NCBI GenBank assembly: GCA_003194525.1
Contig: NBIV01000198.1
Coordinates: forward strand, 89,942 to 153,941
DNA: 64,000 bases
From: Gracilariopsis chorda
Lineage: Eukaryota; Rhodophyta; Florideophyceae; Gracilariales; Gracilariaceae
Direction: 5' to 3'
Position numbers and translations under genes: made by a program. Of the stretch, positions 31,086-41,734 are shown piece by piece. Below the pieces are notes generated by a model. The model made no database searches. It was not told where the DNA came from and saw only the letters and a program-made list of their open reading frames with translations. Each line of letters opens with the position of its first letter. Positions within the stretch are counted from its first letter, which is position 1.

Positions 31086-32492
31086 TGAAGTACGCGCCGT
31101 TTTGGGAGAAGACTCTGTTAATCCCTGATAGCATTCCCCACGCCTTACCCTCGTTTATGACGATTCGTGACATACTTTATTCTCCCCACTTGCGCCGCGC
31201 CTGCATCCGTCTTCTGTAACTGCGTCGTGTGATCATAGAGACAACGCATTGCGCTTTGCATTGCGAATGGCCAGCGCCCTTCTGCTTCCTTTCTCGCGCC
31301 TGACGCGCTTTTCCTGTTTTGCCTTTCTTTTCGGCGCGCTTTTGCATTTGCGCTTCGCCCAGATCACATGTGCTGCGTCATGGTGACCGCCACGGTATAG
31401 ACTACCTCTACGTGTTATGACGGTGCTGCCTTCTTCCTACCGATCCGTGGCTTTGCCATCGCTGCACGTCCGGTGCCGACCGCCTCACCCTTCTATTTTA
31501 CCCTTCGTAGTAAACTAGCTTAGCATGAGCGACTTTCTTGCCGTTCCTCATATACTCCCAAAGTGGTCACCAATCCAGCCTTCCACACACCCGCTTCTCT
31601 GCTTGTCTGTCCGCACCATGTTCATCACCCCGCGCTGCCTTCCTGCATTTGCTTTGCGTCCGCGTGCATAAATCCGTCTCGTTTTCTTGCATGCAACGCA
31701 GAAACACCCACGCCTTCCTGCACGCATACAACTCTTCGCTCTGCTTGAAAGCTTCGCCGACGAATACCCAACCACCTGTCTACACAAACCGTCATCAACA
31801 TCGACGTGTCTTCAACTACGTGTACTCGCCTTTCGCTGATTTGCAAACACTTCAACAGCCCCCGCTTTACGAGCGTCGTTTCGTCCTATCATACATTCTC
31901 CCTTCCTAAACCTTCACACTCTCGTACTGTAATCATCGGCGATTAAAACGAAGCTGTCGGTGCTTGCTGTCGCCGCCACCTCTTGTTCTGTCCTTTTTCG
32001 ATGTGAAATAGCTCAATGTTAACCGTCAAAAAACCGATGAAGTTGAAAACGTCATGAGAAGCGCGAGCCATGTTTGCCCAATTACTTGAGGAGTTGTCGC
32101 TCTCTTATTTGCTTATCGATATTCATTGCGGTAAGTCCGTCTGGAGATTACCTCCTTTGCATCCTCTCATCTGCTCAACTTCTGTGGCTGTTGTTTGTTA
32201 ACGAGACAGGCGCAACGCAGTACGGATCATGCACAGAATAGAACCGTACATGTTACGCCACGGAAATCTCCACCAGTCCCTGAAATGTGAATCATGCGCT
32301 TCGCTGCCCATTGTGCTACCCCGCTATGCAAGTATCCCAGTCGCGCAACTTGTTCTACAATGTTATCTGTTTGGCTTCATTTGATCCCATCTTCTTCTTC
32401 TTTATTGTGGGTTCAGCATGCCTGATTACGGCACGCTGATAGTGGTTTCTCATTTGATTCTCATTTGAAAAATTTCTCTCTCCTCAAGAAAG
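31086..32492. other. Intergenic: no gene seen
   Basis: Pyrimidine-rich, with short frames such as 31538-31909 that have no family resemblance or sensible composition. I see no repeats or RNA genes. Confidence 0.4.
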
Positions 32493-33098
32493 CTAACAAC
32501 TTTTGTGGCCACGGCGGACTATCTCCGTTAAAGTCTTACCTCTTCTTTCTGCAGGAGCAGGGAGCTCGCGTCTTCTAGATTCCGTCTGCTTGGCGCAACG
32601 CAGCACAAAATGTTCCACATCATTGGTAGCGTGTGTGTCGCAGTCGCACTGTGACGGCTTTCTTTCTGTGTAGGTAGCAACCGGATGAAGCTTCGGAGTG
32701 TGCCCTACGTAGATTTGCGACAGCGTACCTTCTGCTTTTCGAAACGATATGATGCCCTCTAGTTGTCCTGGGACATCACTGATGAAGGGTTTGGCTTTCG
32801 AAGCCGCCATGATTCGTGTTTTAGCGTCCTCAAAGTAGATCGGGACTTTGATTTGATCTTTCAAGGAAGTGCTCAAGCCTTGCTTTGCAAGGGTATCCAC
32901 CCGTTCATTTTGCGGAAGACCGCAATGACCGGGTATCCAAACGATATCGATGGAACCGTCTTTCCTCTCGCTGATAACTCTTAGGATTTGTGATACGCTT
33001 TGCAGCGAAGAGGGTTGTGTCCGGGGAGATTTGCGTAAGCCGTCGACCATGCTCTTCGAGTCTGTTAGTATTGATCCCATCGGGAGGAAGACGGGCAC
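32493..33098 (-). pseudogene. LINE-type RNase H plus zinc-knuckle fragment
   Basis: About 200 codons remain of the 3' end of a non-LTR retrotransposon ORF. RNase H core motifs are readable: ILTDSKSMVDGL (second acidic residue), IVWIPGHCGLPQNERVDTLAKQG (the conserved His and last Asp). They are followed by a CDCDTH...EHFVLRC knuckle typical of LINE RNase H tails. A TAA lies just upstream in the same frame, and the start of the RNase H domain (first catalytic Asp) and all RT sequence are missing, so this is a 5'-truncated, decayed copy. Confidence 0.75.
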
Positions 33099-34750
33099 TT
33101 ATCGACGAACAGTATAATCCATGTGCCATAGGCAAAGACGAAGGCGTTGAGCGTGTGCGCTGAGGTCAATGTGTGATTACGCGTTTACGTCTTATATGGG
33201 CTCTTATTACCTCAGTGTGGCGTTGTGGTGTTCAGAGCAACTTTTGCCTCTCCACATATGTTTTCCCGCAAAGGCATCTACTTAATGGTGTGCTTCTCTG
33301 TTTGCAGGAAACTAAGAACTCTGACCACTGTCCAAGAGTATTTCTGACGGGTTTCCCCACTTTCTCCCAAACTCTACAGATCTGCACCACATGACACTTT
33401 TTTATTCATTGCTTTCAAACGTACTTCCAGACTGGCCGATGGGCACAGAATATGCTGGACTCCTCTGAAGAGAGAGAATGACATTCACGGAAACAGCTCT
33501 CTCTCTCTCTTGTACGAACACGCGTATATTAATTCCTCGTAGCGCGGGGGTTTGCTAAGAACCCCAACAACCTACAATACTTACTCTTGTACAGTAGCAA
33601 CGAACTACAAACCAGCAGCCGTGCTATCTACACTCACTGTGCTGCATATGATGCGAAGGAAGTATTTCGTCCCGTAGGTGTCTTCAACTGCTGAAGCGTT
33701 TCGTTTCCGACGACTTTCGCCTTCTTCTCTGCACCTCTTCATTCACCCTCTAGAGATCGTCGGTTAAGGGGGACACCGCGACAAGGCGCTTCGCATGTAC
33801 CATGTTGGCCGCCATAGAAACCACTGACGACGTCCTTTCGCCCAATCCTCATATCGGCGAGACCAGACAAAAGAACCGGGGCGTAGCTTGCATCATCATC
33901 CGACCCAATCGTAGTCCTCCGAGAAAACCCTGGAAAACCCCGTCCAGAGGCTCCTCTGGAGCTCTTCCTTCGAGGGAAAATTCCAGGGAAACGGCGGTTG
34001 GATCTTCTTCTGACAACAGACTCGTGACCCGACTGCTTACGTGCAGTTAGACGGGAGCTTTTTCACGACTTTCCACTCAGGTCCGCGACCGGCAAGCTGA
34101 CCGATCGCCCGGACGAGTTTAACGACCTCTCGGGTCAACGGAGATAGCTGGGTGGCTAGTGTGGGCAAGACAAGCTTCATTCTGACTTCGCGTGCTATCT
34201 TTATGAAAATCTCTCACAAGAAGGCGAAGGCTAAGGGCTAACCTACTACGGCAGATCGATGCGCAGATCCTTCTTCTGATTCGCGTCAGCAGAAAGCTCG
34301 ACCCACACTACTACTGGCAGATTAGGGCAAATACAATCTTCCCCCGTCGTGTGGGCGAGCTTCTCTCACTGTGGCTAAAAGAGCCAAATGCTCCTGAGAT
34401 CGAGTCTCCTCGTCGCCCATTGACACGTCATGGCAACTCTTGTGATACCAAGTCTATTGATCGTGTGTTGTATCAGTATCAAAACGTTGTCCTGCGATAA
34501 AGGGGTGAGCTTTCTCGCACGTTCGATGACAGAGTAGTGATAAGGGCCTTGCGGTGATGGACGAGATCCCTTCGTAAGCATTATTTTTCAAGTACTGAGT
34601 TCTCTCATGATTATCACGGCGTGATATCGAACTCAGGACCCGTCCAATTAACATGTACACCTGGTAAGGCACAGATGTAGTGCATGGACTACCATCGAAA
34701 AGTCCACTTAAGCTATCTCTATAACACTGTAGTTCACGAGTCCATCATTT
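33099..34750. other. Retroelement-like debris, no intact gene
   Basis: A CT-rich microsatellite lies at about 33493-33511. On the plus strand 34252-34500 is an 83-codon open stretch (begins QIDAQILLLIRVSRKLD) with normal-looking protein composition but no ATG at its head; I cannot assign it. A frame at 33802-34050 is Arg/Ser/Pro-rich. The stretch is probably decayed mobile DNA. Confidence 0.35.
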
Positions 34751-35733
34751 TCATACGGTAGCATCGCACTTGCCCTCAAGATCGCCTTCGGTGGAACCTT
34801 TAGGCAACAGATCTCCGAGACCGTGATATCCAACCCATGGAGTCGGAGACAAGTTAAACTTGGGCAAAGTAGCATCGTGCATCTTCGTGCTCAGTCGAAA
34901 ATATATGTTCTTGCGAATCTTCGAGAACTTGTTCACACCGGGAGCGTGAGCCAACCTTTGGTGAACTATGAAACCGTCTCCTGGCATGACCAAAACTCGC
35001 TTAGGAAAACCGAGATCTGGCTTCCATGACTTGAATTTGCGAACAACTTCATCCGCGGGATGCTGCAAGATGTTAGGATGGTATACGAATGGACGATGAT
35101 GTAAAGAAATGGCTTGCGTACCGTTTGGATAATCTCACGCATAAGTTTATGTGTCCTGAAATGAGAACCTTTTGTGTGTATGAGTAATAAGTCAGTACTC
35201 TGGTCAGTGGGTCGCGCAAAAGACAGAACAAGAAACGTACCTGGCCAAACAGTGAGCTGGCCACGATTCTGGTCAACTATTTGCCCTTCACTTAGTGCAA
35301 CACCAAACATAAGAATGAAACTGGTTCCTTGATTGGCGTACGGGCCTTGTGGTGTGTCAATATGCCATTTGTTCTTCGGATGATCATCATCTAGCCCAAG
35401 TCCACTTTCCTCATCAGGAAGGGTATACGCAATCTGTCCTTCTTCTTTTCGCAAAACGGTATTAGACGGACCCAAGAGATCTTCAGCTACTTGATAAAGG
35501 TCAGTCTTGTAGAAGAGGTCGGTGACTGGATTCGCAGATTTCACTGAGTGCCAAAAAGAGGGGGTTGGTCTATAGTTGCCATTATTCTGCGGGAGATTGT
35601 ACTTCTTGGATTCATACGCAATGTCACAGTGATATAAGGCAGCTCCTGCCATATCAAATGGAACTATCCCTGGAAGAACAACGTAGCCATCGCGAATGAA
35701 CTCCAGCTTTTGCACTTCAGTAAGCACCGGCAT
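34751..35733 (-). CDS. Phytanoyl-CoA dioxygenase (PhyH) family protein, three exons
   Basis: Exon 1 is 35733-35241, exon 2 is 35168-35122, exon 3 is 35062-34751. The introns (35240-35169, 72 nt, and 35121-35063, 59 nt) begin GTACG and end AG; the second has CTAAC before its TTGCAG acceptor. Joining them keeps frame across WPG-SHF and IIQT-HPAD and gives 283 residues, normal for the family. These are Fe(II)/2-oxoglutarate oxygenases: the metal-binding HxD is in KWHIDTPQGP, the distal His in VHQRLAHAPG, and the 2-oxoglutarate-binding Arg probably in IRKNIYFRL. The substrate cannot be told from sequence. No PTS1 is present (it ends CDATV). This is the only gene in the window that needs splicing. 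The splice sites are my reading, supported by frame continuity and homology-like sequence in exon 2. Confidence 0.85.
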
Positions 35734-37483
35734 ACTATAACTTCTGTTTGAAACAAGTGAGACTTTCGATGCGGCGGGTTCGGTGATTGAAGTTCACTGT
35801 TCCTTAAACACTGAGCGAGTTGGTTTCTTTGGAGGAAAGCGCAAAGTGGTTTCTCGTAATAAGTACAGGGGCAAGGCTAGTTTCGCTGCTCTCGTCATAA
35901 TATGAATGACACTAGCATTGACTCAAGCAAATTCAAGTGGAGGCAGGATGAATAGGAGAACATTATGTTGTAAGCCCCCATCGAGGAACCCTGTTGTAGG
36001 AGCATCACATGGCTTCGTTTCGGCGTATTGGTGGAGCTGATGACGTGGATCCGGCTACAGGTATTGCGAATCACCAATGACAGCCTGTCCAACACTTCGA
36101 GAGTGGTAGACGGCTACTAACTCCTCATGTTGCGCAAGCCTTCTATCACGGTTGAGGAGGCTGGTCTTCCTACCGTGCGTCCATCTTCTTCGATACTTCT
36201 AGTTACCGTCGTACAAGAAGTGCGATCTGGTCCTTTCAGTCATCTGGTTTCCTTCGCTTTACCTTCCTTCCAGATTTCCTAACATCTCGGTCGCTGGTGT
36301 TAGGCCAATAGTATGAAAGAATCTCGGAGAGTCGGCACGTAACTCAAACCTCATCGACTGCGAGAGACGTATCAATCTGAAAAGTGTTGAAAAACAGGCG
36401 TATAAGTACTTCGGTATCCCACACACGCGAAACTTTTTCGAGGTCTTGAGCGAGACCCAGCAGGAGAACGATGGACAGTAAAGCGTTGATTACCAGCCAA
36501 AGATGACAAAATGATGAATAGTGTTGTTTAACTCTACGGTAGGAAGAAGATTCTAGGGCGCAACGCTACGCAGTAGGCGCAGTGGCACCACCTTCCCGTA
36601 GAGCTTGCCTTTACTCTTGGGTTGCAGTATAGGGTTCTTTAACAGATGCATGATGACTGATTGTTCTGATTCACTTCGTTGAGTCATCCAGTTCCCCAGT
36701 CAATGTTCTACATCGGTCTACAGGGGAAAAGCCAGGGTCATACATTCGTAGTATTCATGCATCGCTTGACTTCGGATGATGCTCTTCCCCGCCAATATAT
36801 GGCGAAAAAGCTCTGAACTAGTCAGAGATGAACGTGAAGAGGGTGTCGGACTTGTGCAAAACTCTACCGGCGCAAACAGTATGTATGGACGATAGATGGT
36901 GATTCTTCCATTTTCGCCACCCCCCCTAACATTGTCGTGTTGATACAGGGAGGAGCCTGTGAACGAGCGCGAGAGGAGACAGCAACGCTGTCGATCCAGC
37001 CATCACTGGCTTAAAACCGATAAGGCGGGAGGGTATCATAGTCCGCGCTGGAATTCAAATCTGCTGAAGAATTAACATTTCTCTCTACAGTTAACGCTTA
37101 GAAACCCATAGCGGTTCTGCCCTCATGATGGGCCCGTACAAGCATCGAATATGTGCTTCACAAGTGCGGTAGCCACCACTGCCGTCTGTGGTGGAAGCCA
37201 GAGTCAGCTGACTGTCGTCCCGTATTGTTCGATACTGTAACCTTCTACCGTTGGCACTGTGTGTGTGTAGTCTGCTGCGTGAGGCATAGAGTAGTTCGTG
37301 CGAAGATCTATTCGTTCTCTTCTGCAACAATTCGTCAACACATCTCCCTACACACACGCACAGCTCGTTCCCGACGCGAGAAGACGACGCCATTTCTCAC
37401 CCCAGCTTGCCCAAGACCAGAGTGCTCGCTGACCCAGTTCACACTCAACTTTGCCGCCCCGGGGTCCTTGCTTCGCTTTCACC
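35734..37483. other. Intergenic with a possible reverse-transcriptase scrap
   Basis: No gene is evident. On the plus strand 36317-36481 is a 54-codon open stretch ending EKQAYKYFGIPHTRNFFEV, a string like the C-terminal thumb region of non-LTR reverse transcriptases (xAYKYLGI). It may be another decayed LINE fragment. The rest shows only short frames. Confidence 0.35.
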
Positions 37484-38146
37484 ATGTCATATCTTTGTTG
37501 CATGCTTCCAGCTCTACTCGTTCTAGGGATGCTTCACGAGGCATACTCAGTCCAGATTTCGATGATGTTCGGGGCCAGAAAATGCTTCATGGAACAAGTT
37601 CCACGCGGTGCGACCATTTACGCGGAGGTGCACACTTTCTCTGCCTCAAATCCTCTTGACATAGACGTGTTCATCACCAATGAACGAGGAATTGTCGTGG
37701 CAAACAAGGCTGCAATAACAGATCATAAGTTCACAATTCAAGGTTCAACCAACAACCAGGGAAAACCGCCCTTTGAAACATACCGTTTATGTTTTTTGCA
37801 TCAGCCACATCCACACCAAGTAACTACACCAGGAGAGACTCGTGTATCATTCAACGTTCGGATTGGAGGTGGGGGCGTTGGAGCTCAACGTGTTGAACTA
37901 CTTAAGCGCGACCATATGGACCTTACAAATGACAAGATTCACAACTTAGAACAGGACTTGAATCGTTTGCTGCTGCAGATAGATGATTTGAAGCATCAGG
38001 AAGAAATGCTTTCCCGATACAACAGCGCAACGAGCAGGCATCTAGTTACTCTGAGCTCGCTTACTAGTGTCATTATTGTGGCGATTGGTGTTATGCAATT
38101 CGATGCTGTCAAACTCGCACTGCGCAAACGCAAAGTCATTCCGTAA
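37484..38146 (+). CDS. p24 family (emp24/GOLD) cargo receptor
   Basis: Type I membrane protein of 220 residues. The signal peptide spans about 1-22. The GOLD domain has the paired Cys of the family (RKCFME and YRLCFLH) that form a disulfide. A coiled coil follows at about 145-185 and a single transmembrane helix at about 190-210 (SSLTSVIIVAIGVMQF), with a short cytosolic tail (LALRKRKVIP). p24 proteins cycle between ER and Golgi in COPII and COPI vesicles, selecting cargo such as GPI-anchored proteins. The tail has basic residues, but not the usual paired aromatic plus KKxx arrangement. The start at 37484 gives a clean signal peptide. Convergent with a second p24 gene 298 bp away. Confidence 0.9.
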   Translation: MSYLCCMLPALLVLGMLHEAYSVQISMMFGARKCFMEQVPRGATIYAEVHTFSASNPLDIDVFITNERGIVVANKAAITDHKFTIQGSTNNQGKPPFETYRLCFLHQPHPHQVTTPGETRVSFNVRIGGGGVGAQRVELLKRDHMDLTNDKIHNLEQDLNRLLLQIDDLKHQEEMLSRYNSATSRHLVTLSSLTSVIIVAIGVMQFDAVKLALRKRKVIP

Positions 38147-38444
38147 CTAATACTTTCTTGAGCGTAATTTGTCTATTCGCCGCAACACACCTTCAGCCCC
38201 GAGTCGTGTACATGTAAATTGATACTGTTTCCCGTTACTGAGCAACTCATAAGGAACATGAAGGACCTAAGTATGTCCGAACAACCCCCAATCGCTTTCA
38301 CAGAGAAGAGGGGGTTGGCGGATGACTTGGAGCAATAGCTCTCGCGACGGATATCCTTTTCCCGAGGAGTCTTACGTGAGGCTTGGTCTTGGTACGTTTG
38401 TAGAAAAATATTCTTGTAGCTAGTTAGGAGACACAGTGGAAAGA

Positions 38445-39323
38445 TCAGCTTTTCTTCGGCCCGATTTCTCTTGACGCGCCATGTCTTGGTAAGACTGCAG
38501 TGTTTCCCACACTGGGAAGTCGCCCAAGCTTCGGTGCGCTTGGAAGCACGAAGCTTCCTTGTCTGGAGACCTTTTTGCTTCCTTCCCTCTGAATTTTTCC
38601 AGAGCCCGCCAGCAGTCGATCCCCATGCTTGACAAGCTCATTCTTGGTTTGCAAAACTTGAAGAACACCCGTTATTATGACGGCAATGCAACCAATGATT
38701 CCCATGAGCGTCATCTGAAAGGCCATTCTATCAGTGACGAGAAACATTTCGCCTTCGCGGATCCTAATATTATCAATTTCGTCTAGCGCATTGCTGATGG
38801 TATGTTCAATCTGTCGAATGGTCATTTCAATCTCCTTGACATTCGAGCCTGTTGCAAGACCTTCAAGTGGTCCGCGATGGTCCTCAAAATCGTCTGCCCC
38901 TCTGTCCGCGCTGAAAGTGAGATGAACGACGCGGTAATCTTGTGAACCACTGATTGCGGCTCGATTGTAAATGCAGAGCTTGTATTCAGCCGGGGTTGAA
39001 TGTTCATCATGGCCATGGTGCGGACCTGGCGGAGCGATGGTAGAAAAGCGCTCCTGGTCGATACTTTTCTTGCCAAGCAGATGAGCGTTGGTGGCACCTA
39101 CCAGCAAGAGATATCCTACCTCCATGTCACCCTTCCCGTTCACAACGCGTATTTCACCGTGCAGCTTGGAACCCGAATTCGCGTTCACTGTAAAGCATTG
39201 AGTAAATCCGCGCACCAGGTGAAACATAATGCTCTCTGGTTCTGCCTGGACGCATTTCGAGATTAGTATGAGCAGAAGAACGAACGAAAGGGGAAAACGA
39301 TTGCAGATGAGAATCGGCGCCAT
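38445..39323 (-). CDS. p24 family protein with long C-terminal tail
   Basis: 292 residues. The signal peptide is about 1-27 (FVLLLILISKCVQA). The GOLD domain has its two Cys (FTQCFTV and YKLCIYN) and a His-rich insertion (PGPHHGHDEH). A coiled coil lies at about 163-195 and the transmembrane helix at about 203-225 (GIIGCIAVIITGVL). The cytosolic tail is about 67 residues, rich in Ser, Lys and Arg and ending PKKS, whereas p24 tails are normally 10-15 residues. The extra tail has no recognised motif, but could carry sorting or phosphorylation sites (RQGS, REGS). The frame is clean, so the tail seems real unless the true stop is removed by splicing. Neighbouring p24 gene is convergent. Confidence 0.88.
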   Translation of the reverse strand: MAPILICNRFPLSFVLLLILISKCVQAEPESIMFHLVRGFTQCFTVNANSGSKLHGEIRVVNGKGDMEVGYLLLVGATNAHLLGKKSIDQERFSTIAPPGPHHGHDEHSTPAEYKLCIYNRAAISGSQDYRVVHLTFSADRGADDFEDHRGPLEGLATGSNVKEIEMTIRQIEHTISNALDEIDNIRIREGEMFLVTDRMAFQMTLMGIIGCIAVIITGVLQVLQTKNELVKHGDRLLAGSGKIQREGSKKVSRQGSFVLPSAPKLGRLPSVGNTAVLPRHGASREIGPKKS

Positions 39324-39915
39324 AGCTGCTTTACGGTTTGGTAGAAAAGAAATAGGCTGAGGTTCACGGCATGGGCGTGAAGCTCAGAGGAAGCAGACTC
39401 GACCTGTTCGGGAATAATACATTCTTGATACGTCTCGCGTTGGCTGGGTTTGCATGCGTGGCGAACCCCACAGGATCCAAATATTTGGTGCCAAAAAGGA
39501 GTTATAGAATTTTCGTGAACGAAGTTTACCCTTGGTTGGGCAATTCAAGAAGCTATCAGCACACATGAACACATCAAGTGCCGCACGGTGTAGAAAGTCT
39601 CTCATCTAAGATACAGCCGACGTGTCCCCATCCGCAGAGCCGCACCAAGGGTAAGGGTTACTTATAACAGTTTGGAGGTGCGTGTGCCAGTGCACTCAAA
39701 ACAAACAAGCGACAATTCTTTTTGTCGTGTTGATCTCGTTGAACCTTTGGTGTGATGGATTGCATGCGTAAGAAACGTTTCACAGCATAGCTACAAGACT
39801 ATTACCTGCATCATGGACGTCGATTAGATTAAGACAAGAAGAACCTCATTCACAGCAAAAGAGCTTGAGGCACAATCACAATCCAAAACGCCATAACGAG
39901 GCCTCGCCAAAACAG
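39324..39915. other. Intergenic: no gene seen
   Basis: Short frames only (39371-39568 and its antisense). The stretch presumably holds the promoter of the minus-strand p24 gene and the 3' end of SDHAF2. Confidence 0.4.
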
Positions 39916-40332
39916 CTAACGGTCATTAACATGACCGTCACCGGTGGCATATTCCCTCAAGCTAGCCAGAATCTCATTACGAAAGTGCAGAGGGGGTTCA
40001 CTCTGCCCGAGCACCCACTTCAGAACGTCCGGCGTTTCAGCTTCCAACAAGCGCTCAACCATTTCTACATGTCGTTCATCAGATATTCCCGGGACGTGTT
40101 TTGCAGCCCAGTTGCCGAAGAGAATATCGAGTTCGAGCCACCCGCGCTGCTTGCTGCGATAAATTATCCTTCGTTGCCGCGCAGTTAAGTCTCGTGGGAT
40201 TGGTGCGCCTGCTTGCGGCGCTTTAAGATATGCGGCTTGCCATTGCTTGTCGGTACTCGATAATGATCTTAGGTTTATCGATGCGCGCTGAAAGGTTGCG
40301 GGTAGAGATGAAGGAAGGCACAATCGCCACAT
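39916..40332 (-). CDS. SDHAF2: Succinate dehydrogenase assembly factor 2 (SDHAF2/Sdh5)
   Basis: 138 residues. The N-terminal 25 or so (MWRLCLPSSLPATFQRAS) are basic, Ser-rich and free of acidic residues, as in mitochondrial presequences. The rest is the SDHAF2 fold: RQRRIIYRSKQRGWLELDILFGNWA is the family hallmark, followed by LLEAETPDVLKWVLGQSEPP, where the family has its conserved acidic loop and W-x-x-G-x-x-P. The protein helps attach FAD to the SDHA subunit of complex II in the mitochondrial matrix. The frame extends upstream to 40380 only through a GTG, so the ATG at 40332 is chosen. Confidence 0.9.
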   Translation of the reverse strand: MWRLCLPSSLPATFQRASINLRSLSSTDKQWQAAYLKAPQAGAPIPRDLTARQRRIIYRSKQRGWLELDILFGNWAAKHVPGISDERHVEMVERLLEAETPDVLKWVLGQSEPPLHFRNEILASLREYATGDGHVNDR

Positions 40333-40698
40333 GGCTCGATTTCTCGCTGTTTTGGTGCGGAAGACGCAACTCCGGCCCACGGAATATGCGCTTTGGAGAA
40401 GACGGGATAATAACTGGGTATCTCTGCATTACTGTAAGCACACAACTGCAAGCCGCAAACATTCCATCGACGAAAAACTGCGCAAAGAGCACTTGTTTCG
40501 CCGAATATTTCACATATATCTACAAGGCACATGGAGTTCTTATCCCCCTTCCGTTACCGTTAGAGCTGAGACGCCGAACAGCAATACCACGTAAGATAGA
40601 CAGCTGTCAGTAGCTAGGCACCACCAAATAAATTATGCACCGGACGCCGCCGCACGGGAGTTGCGACGGTCCCGGGGGCATGGCGAGCTTTCGTCTCA

Positions 40699-40711
40699 GG
40701 TTATGGGCCCA
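40699..40711 (+). other. Copia primer-binding site, half-tRNA initiator-Met type
   Basis: GGTTATGGGCCCA is complementary to the anticodon loop and stem of initiator tRNA-Met (CCCATAACC core) rather than to a tRNA 3' end. Drosophila copia uses the same internal, cleaved-tRNA primer. It sits directly after an LTR-type CA end. Confidence 0.65.
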
Positions 40712-40719
40712 TTTACAGC

Positions 40720-41734
40720 ATGACCCCACCCAGCCTCCCCACTGACGATCAACACCAAAGCGAACGATCCCTCCGACAACAACAGCGAGAGCACCGAATC
40801 GAAGAACAAGAGTATATCCAACACTTGCTCCATAACACGCAAATCAACGCAACAAACAACACACACCCTACCGACACCACACAGGACATCGGAAAAATGT
40901 CCAACGACCATCCGAAACTACCAACCCTCTCCTACAACAACTTCCAATTTTGGAAGTCCGCACTCACCATCAACGCATCCCTTTTCGATGCGTCTAACCT
41001 TATTTCAAACCCAAACAATCATACCGCCCATCCACCCAGCACAACTCAAAACAAATATCACTAAAATCAACAAAATCAAGGCCTTAGTCATCCAAATCAT
41101 CCCAGAGAATATCGACACAGAATTCACCAGAGATTTCGTCCAACTATCTCCGTTTGAAATTCTTCAACTCATCGAATCACATATAGCGAACAAAAATCGC
41201 CAAAACCACAACTTACTTGAAGCCGAGCCACGTAGCATATTCTTCCTCTCCGGTGCGGACCTAGATAAATACAAAATCGTCCGAACCAAAATGATAAACG
41301 CTCCATATCCAAATATCCAAGCTGAGGGCACCACGGTAAATTTCATGATACAAGGACTCAGAAGACACCCCGACTTTACAACGCTTGCCATAGTACTCAC
41401 AGGCAACCCACCTGCAACCATTCAATCATTCGCAAACCACATAAGACAAGTTCTCTACTCCAAGACGACTCTCAACCAAGCACAAACTTCCAGCCTCCCC
41501 CACACAGAATGGATCTACGCCAGTACACTTCATGGCCACTGCAACCTCGCTTTGCACGTGCCAGACCATTTCAGCTCACCACCCCGATAAACCAACGATT
41601 CCCTAGTCCAGAAGGATGGAAAGGGCCTTGGTGCACATTTCACGCATCTGGCACGCACAACACAAACGAATGCCGAGTTCGCCGCAGAGTTGGGCAGCCT
41701 CCACAACAATATCAGGATAGAGCAATGCGAATGG
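40720..41734 (+). pseudogene. Copia gag remnant with two frameshifts
   Basis: The N-terminal frame (from 40720) carries LPTLSYNNFQFWKSALT, the typical copia Gag entry motif. The middle of Gag continues in another frame (about 41040-41500), and the third part returns to the first frame with a knuckle CTFHASGTHNTNEC (a C-H-H-C spacing seen in some copia Gags). Two frameshifts therefore break it. It ends at the insertion point of element 2 (41734), and its frame continues cleanly at 53280 once the inserted element and one target copy are ignored. Confidence 0.75.

Larger units (their letters stand above)
40699..41734 (+). mobile_element. Copia-type retrotransposon, 5' part; continues at 53275-53564
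   Basis: A primer-binding site at 40699-40711 (GGTTATGGGCCCA) abuts an LTR end (...TCTCA). Degraded gag follows at 40720. At 41734 the element is split by element 2; the copia sequence resumes after it at 53275 and continues in the same gag frame into a protease region to 53564, where element 3 interrupts it. The left LTR cannot be bounded because its partner is not in the window. Pseudogene-level frameshifts show it is an old copy. Confidence 0.8.
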
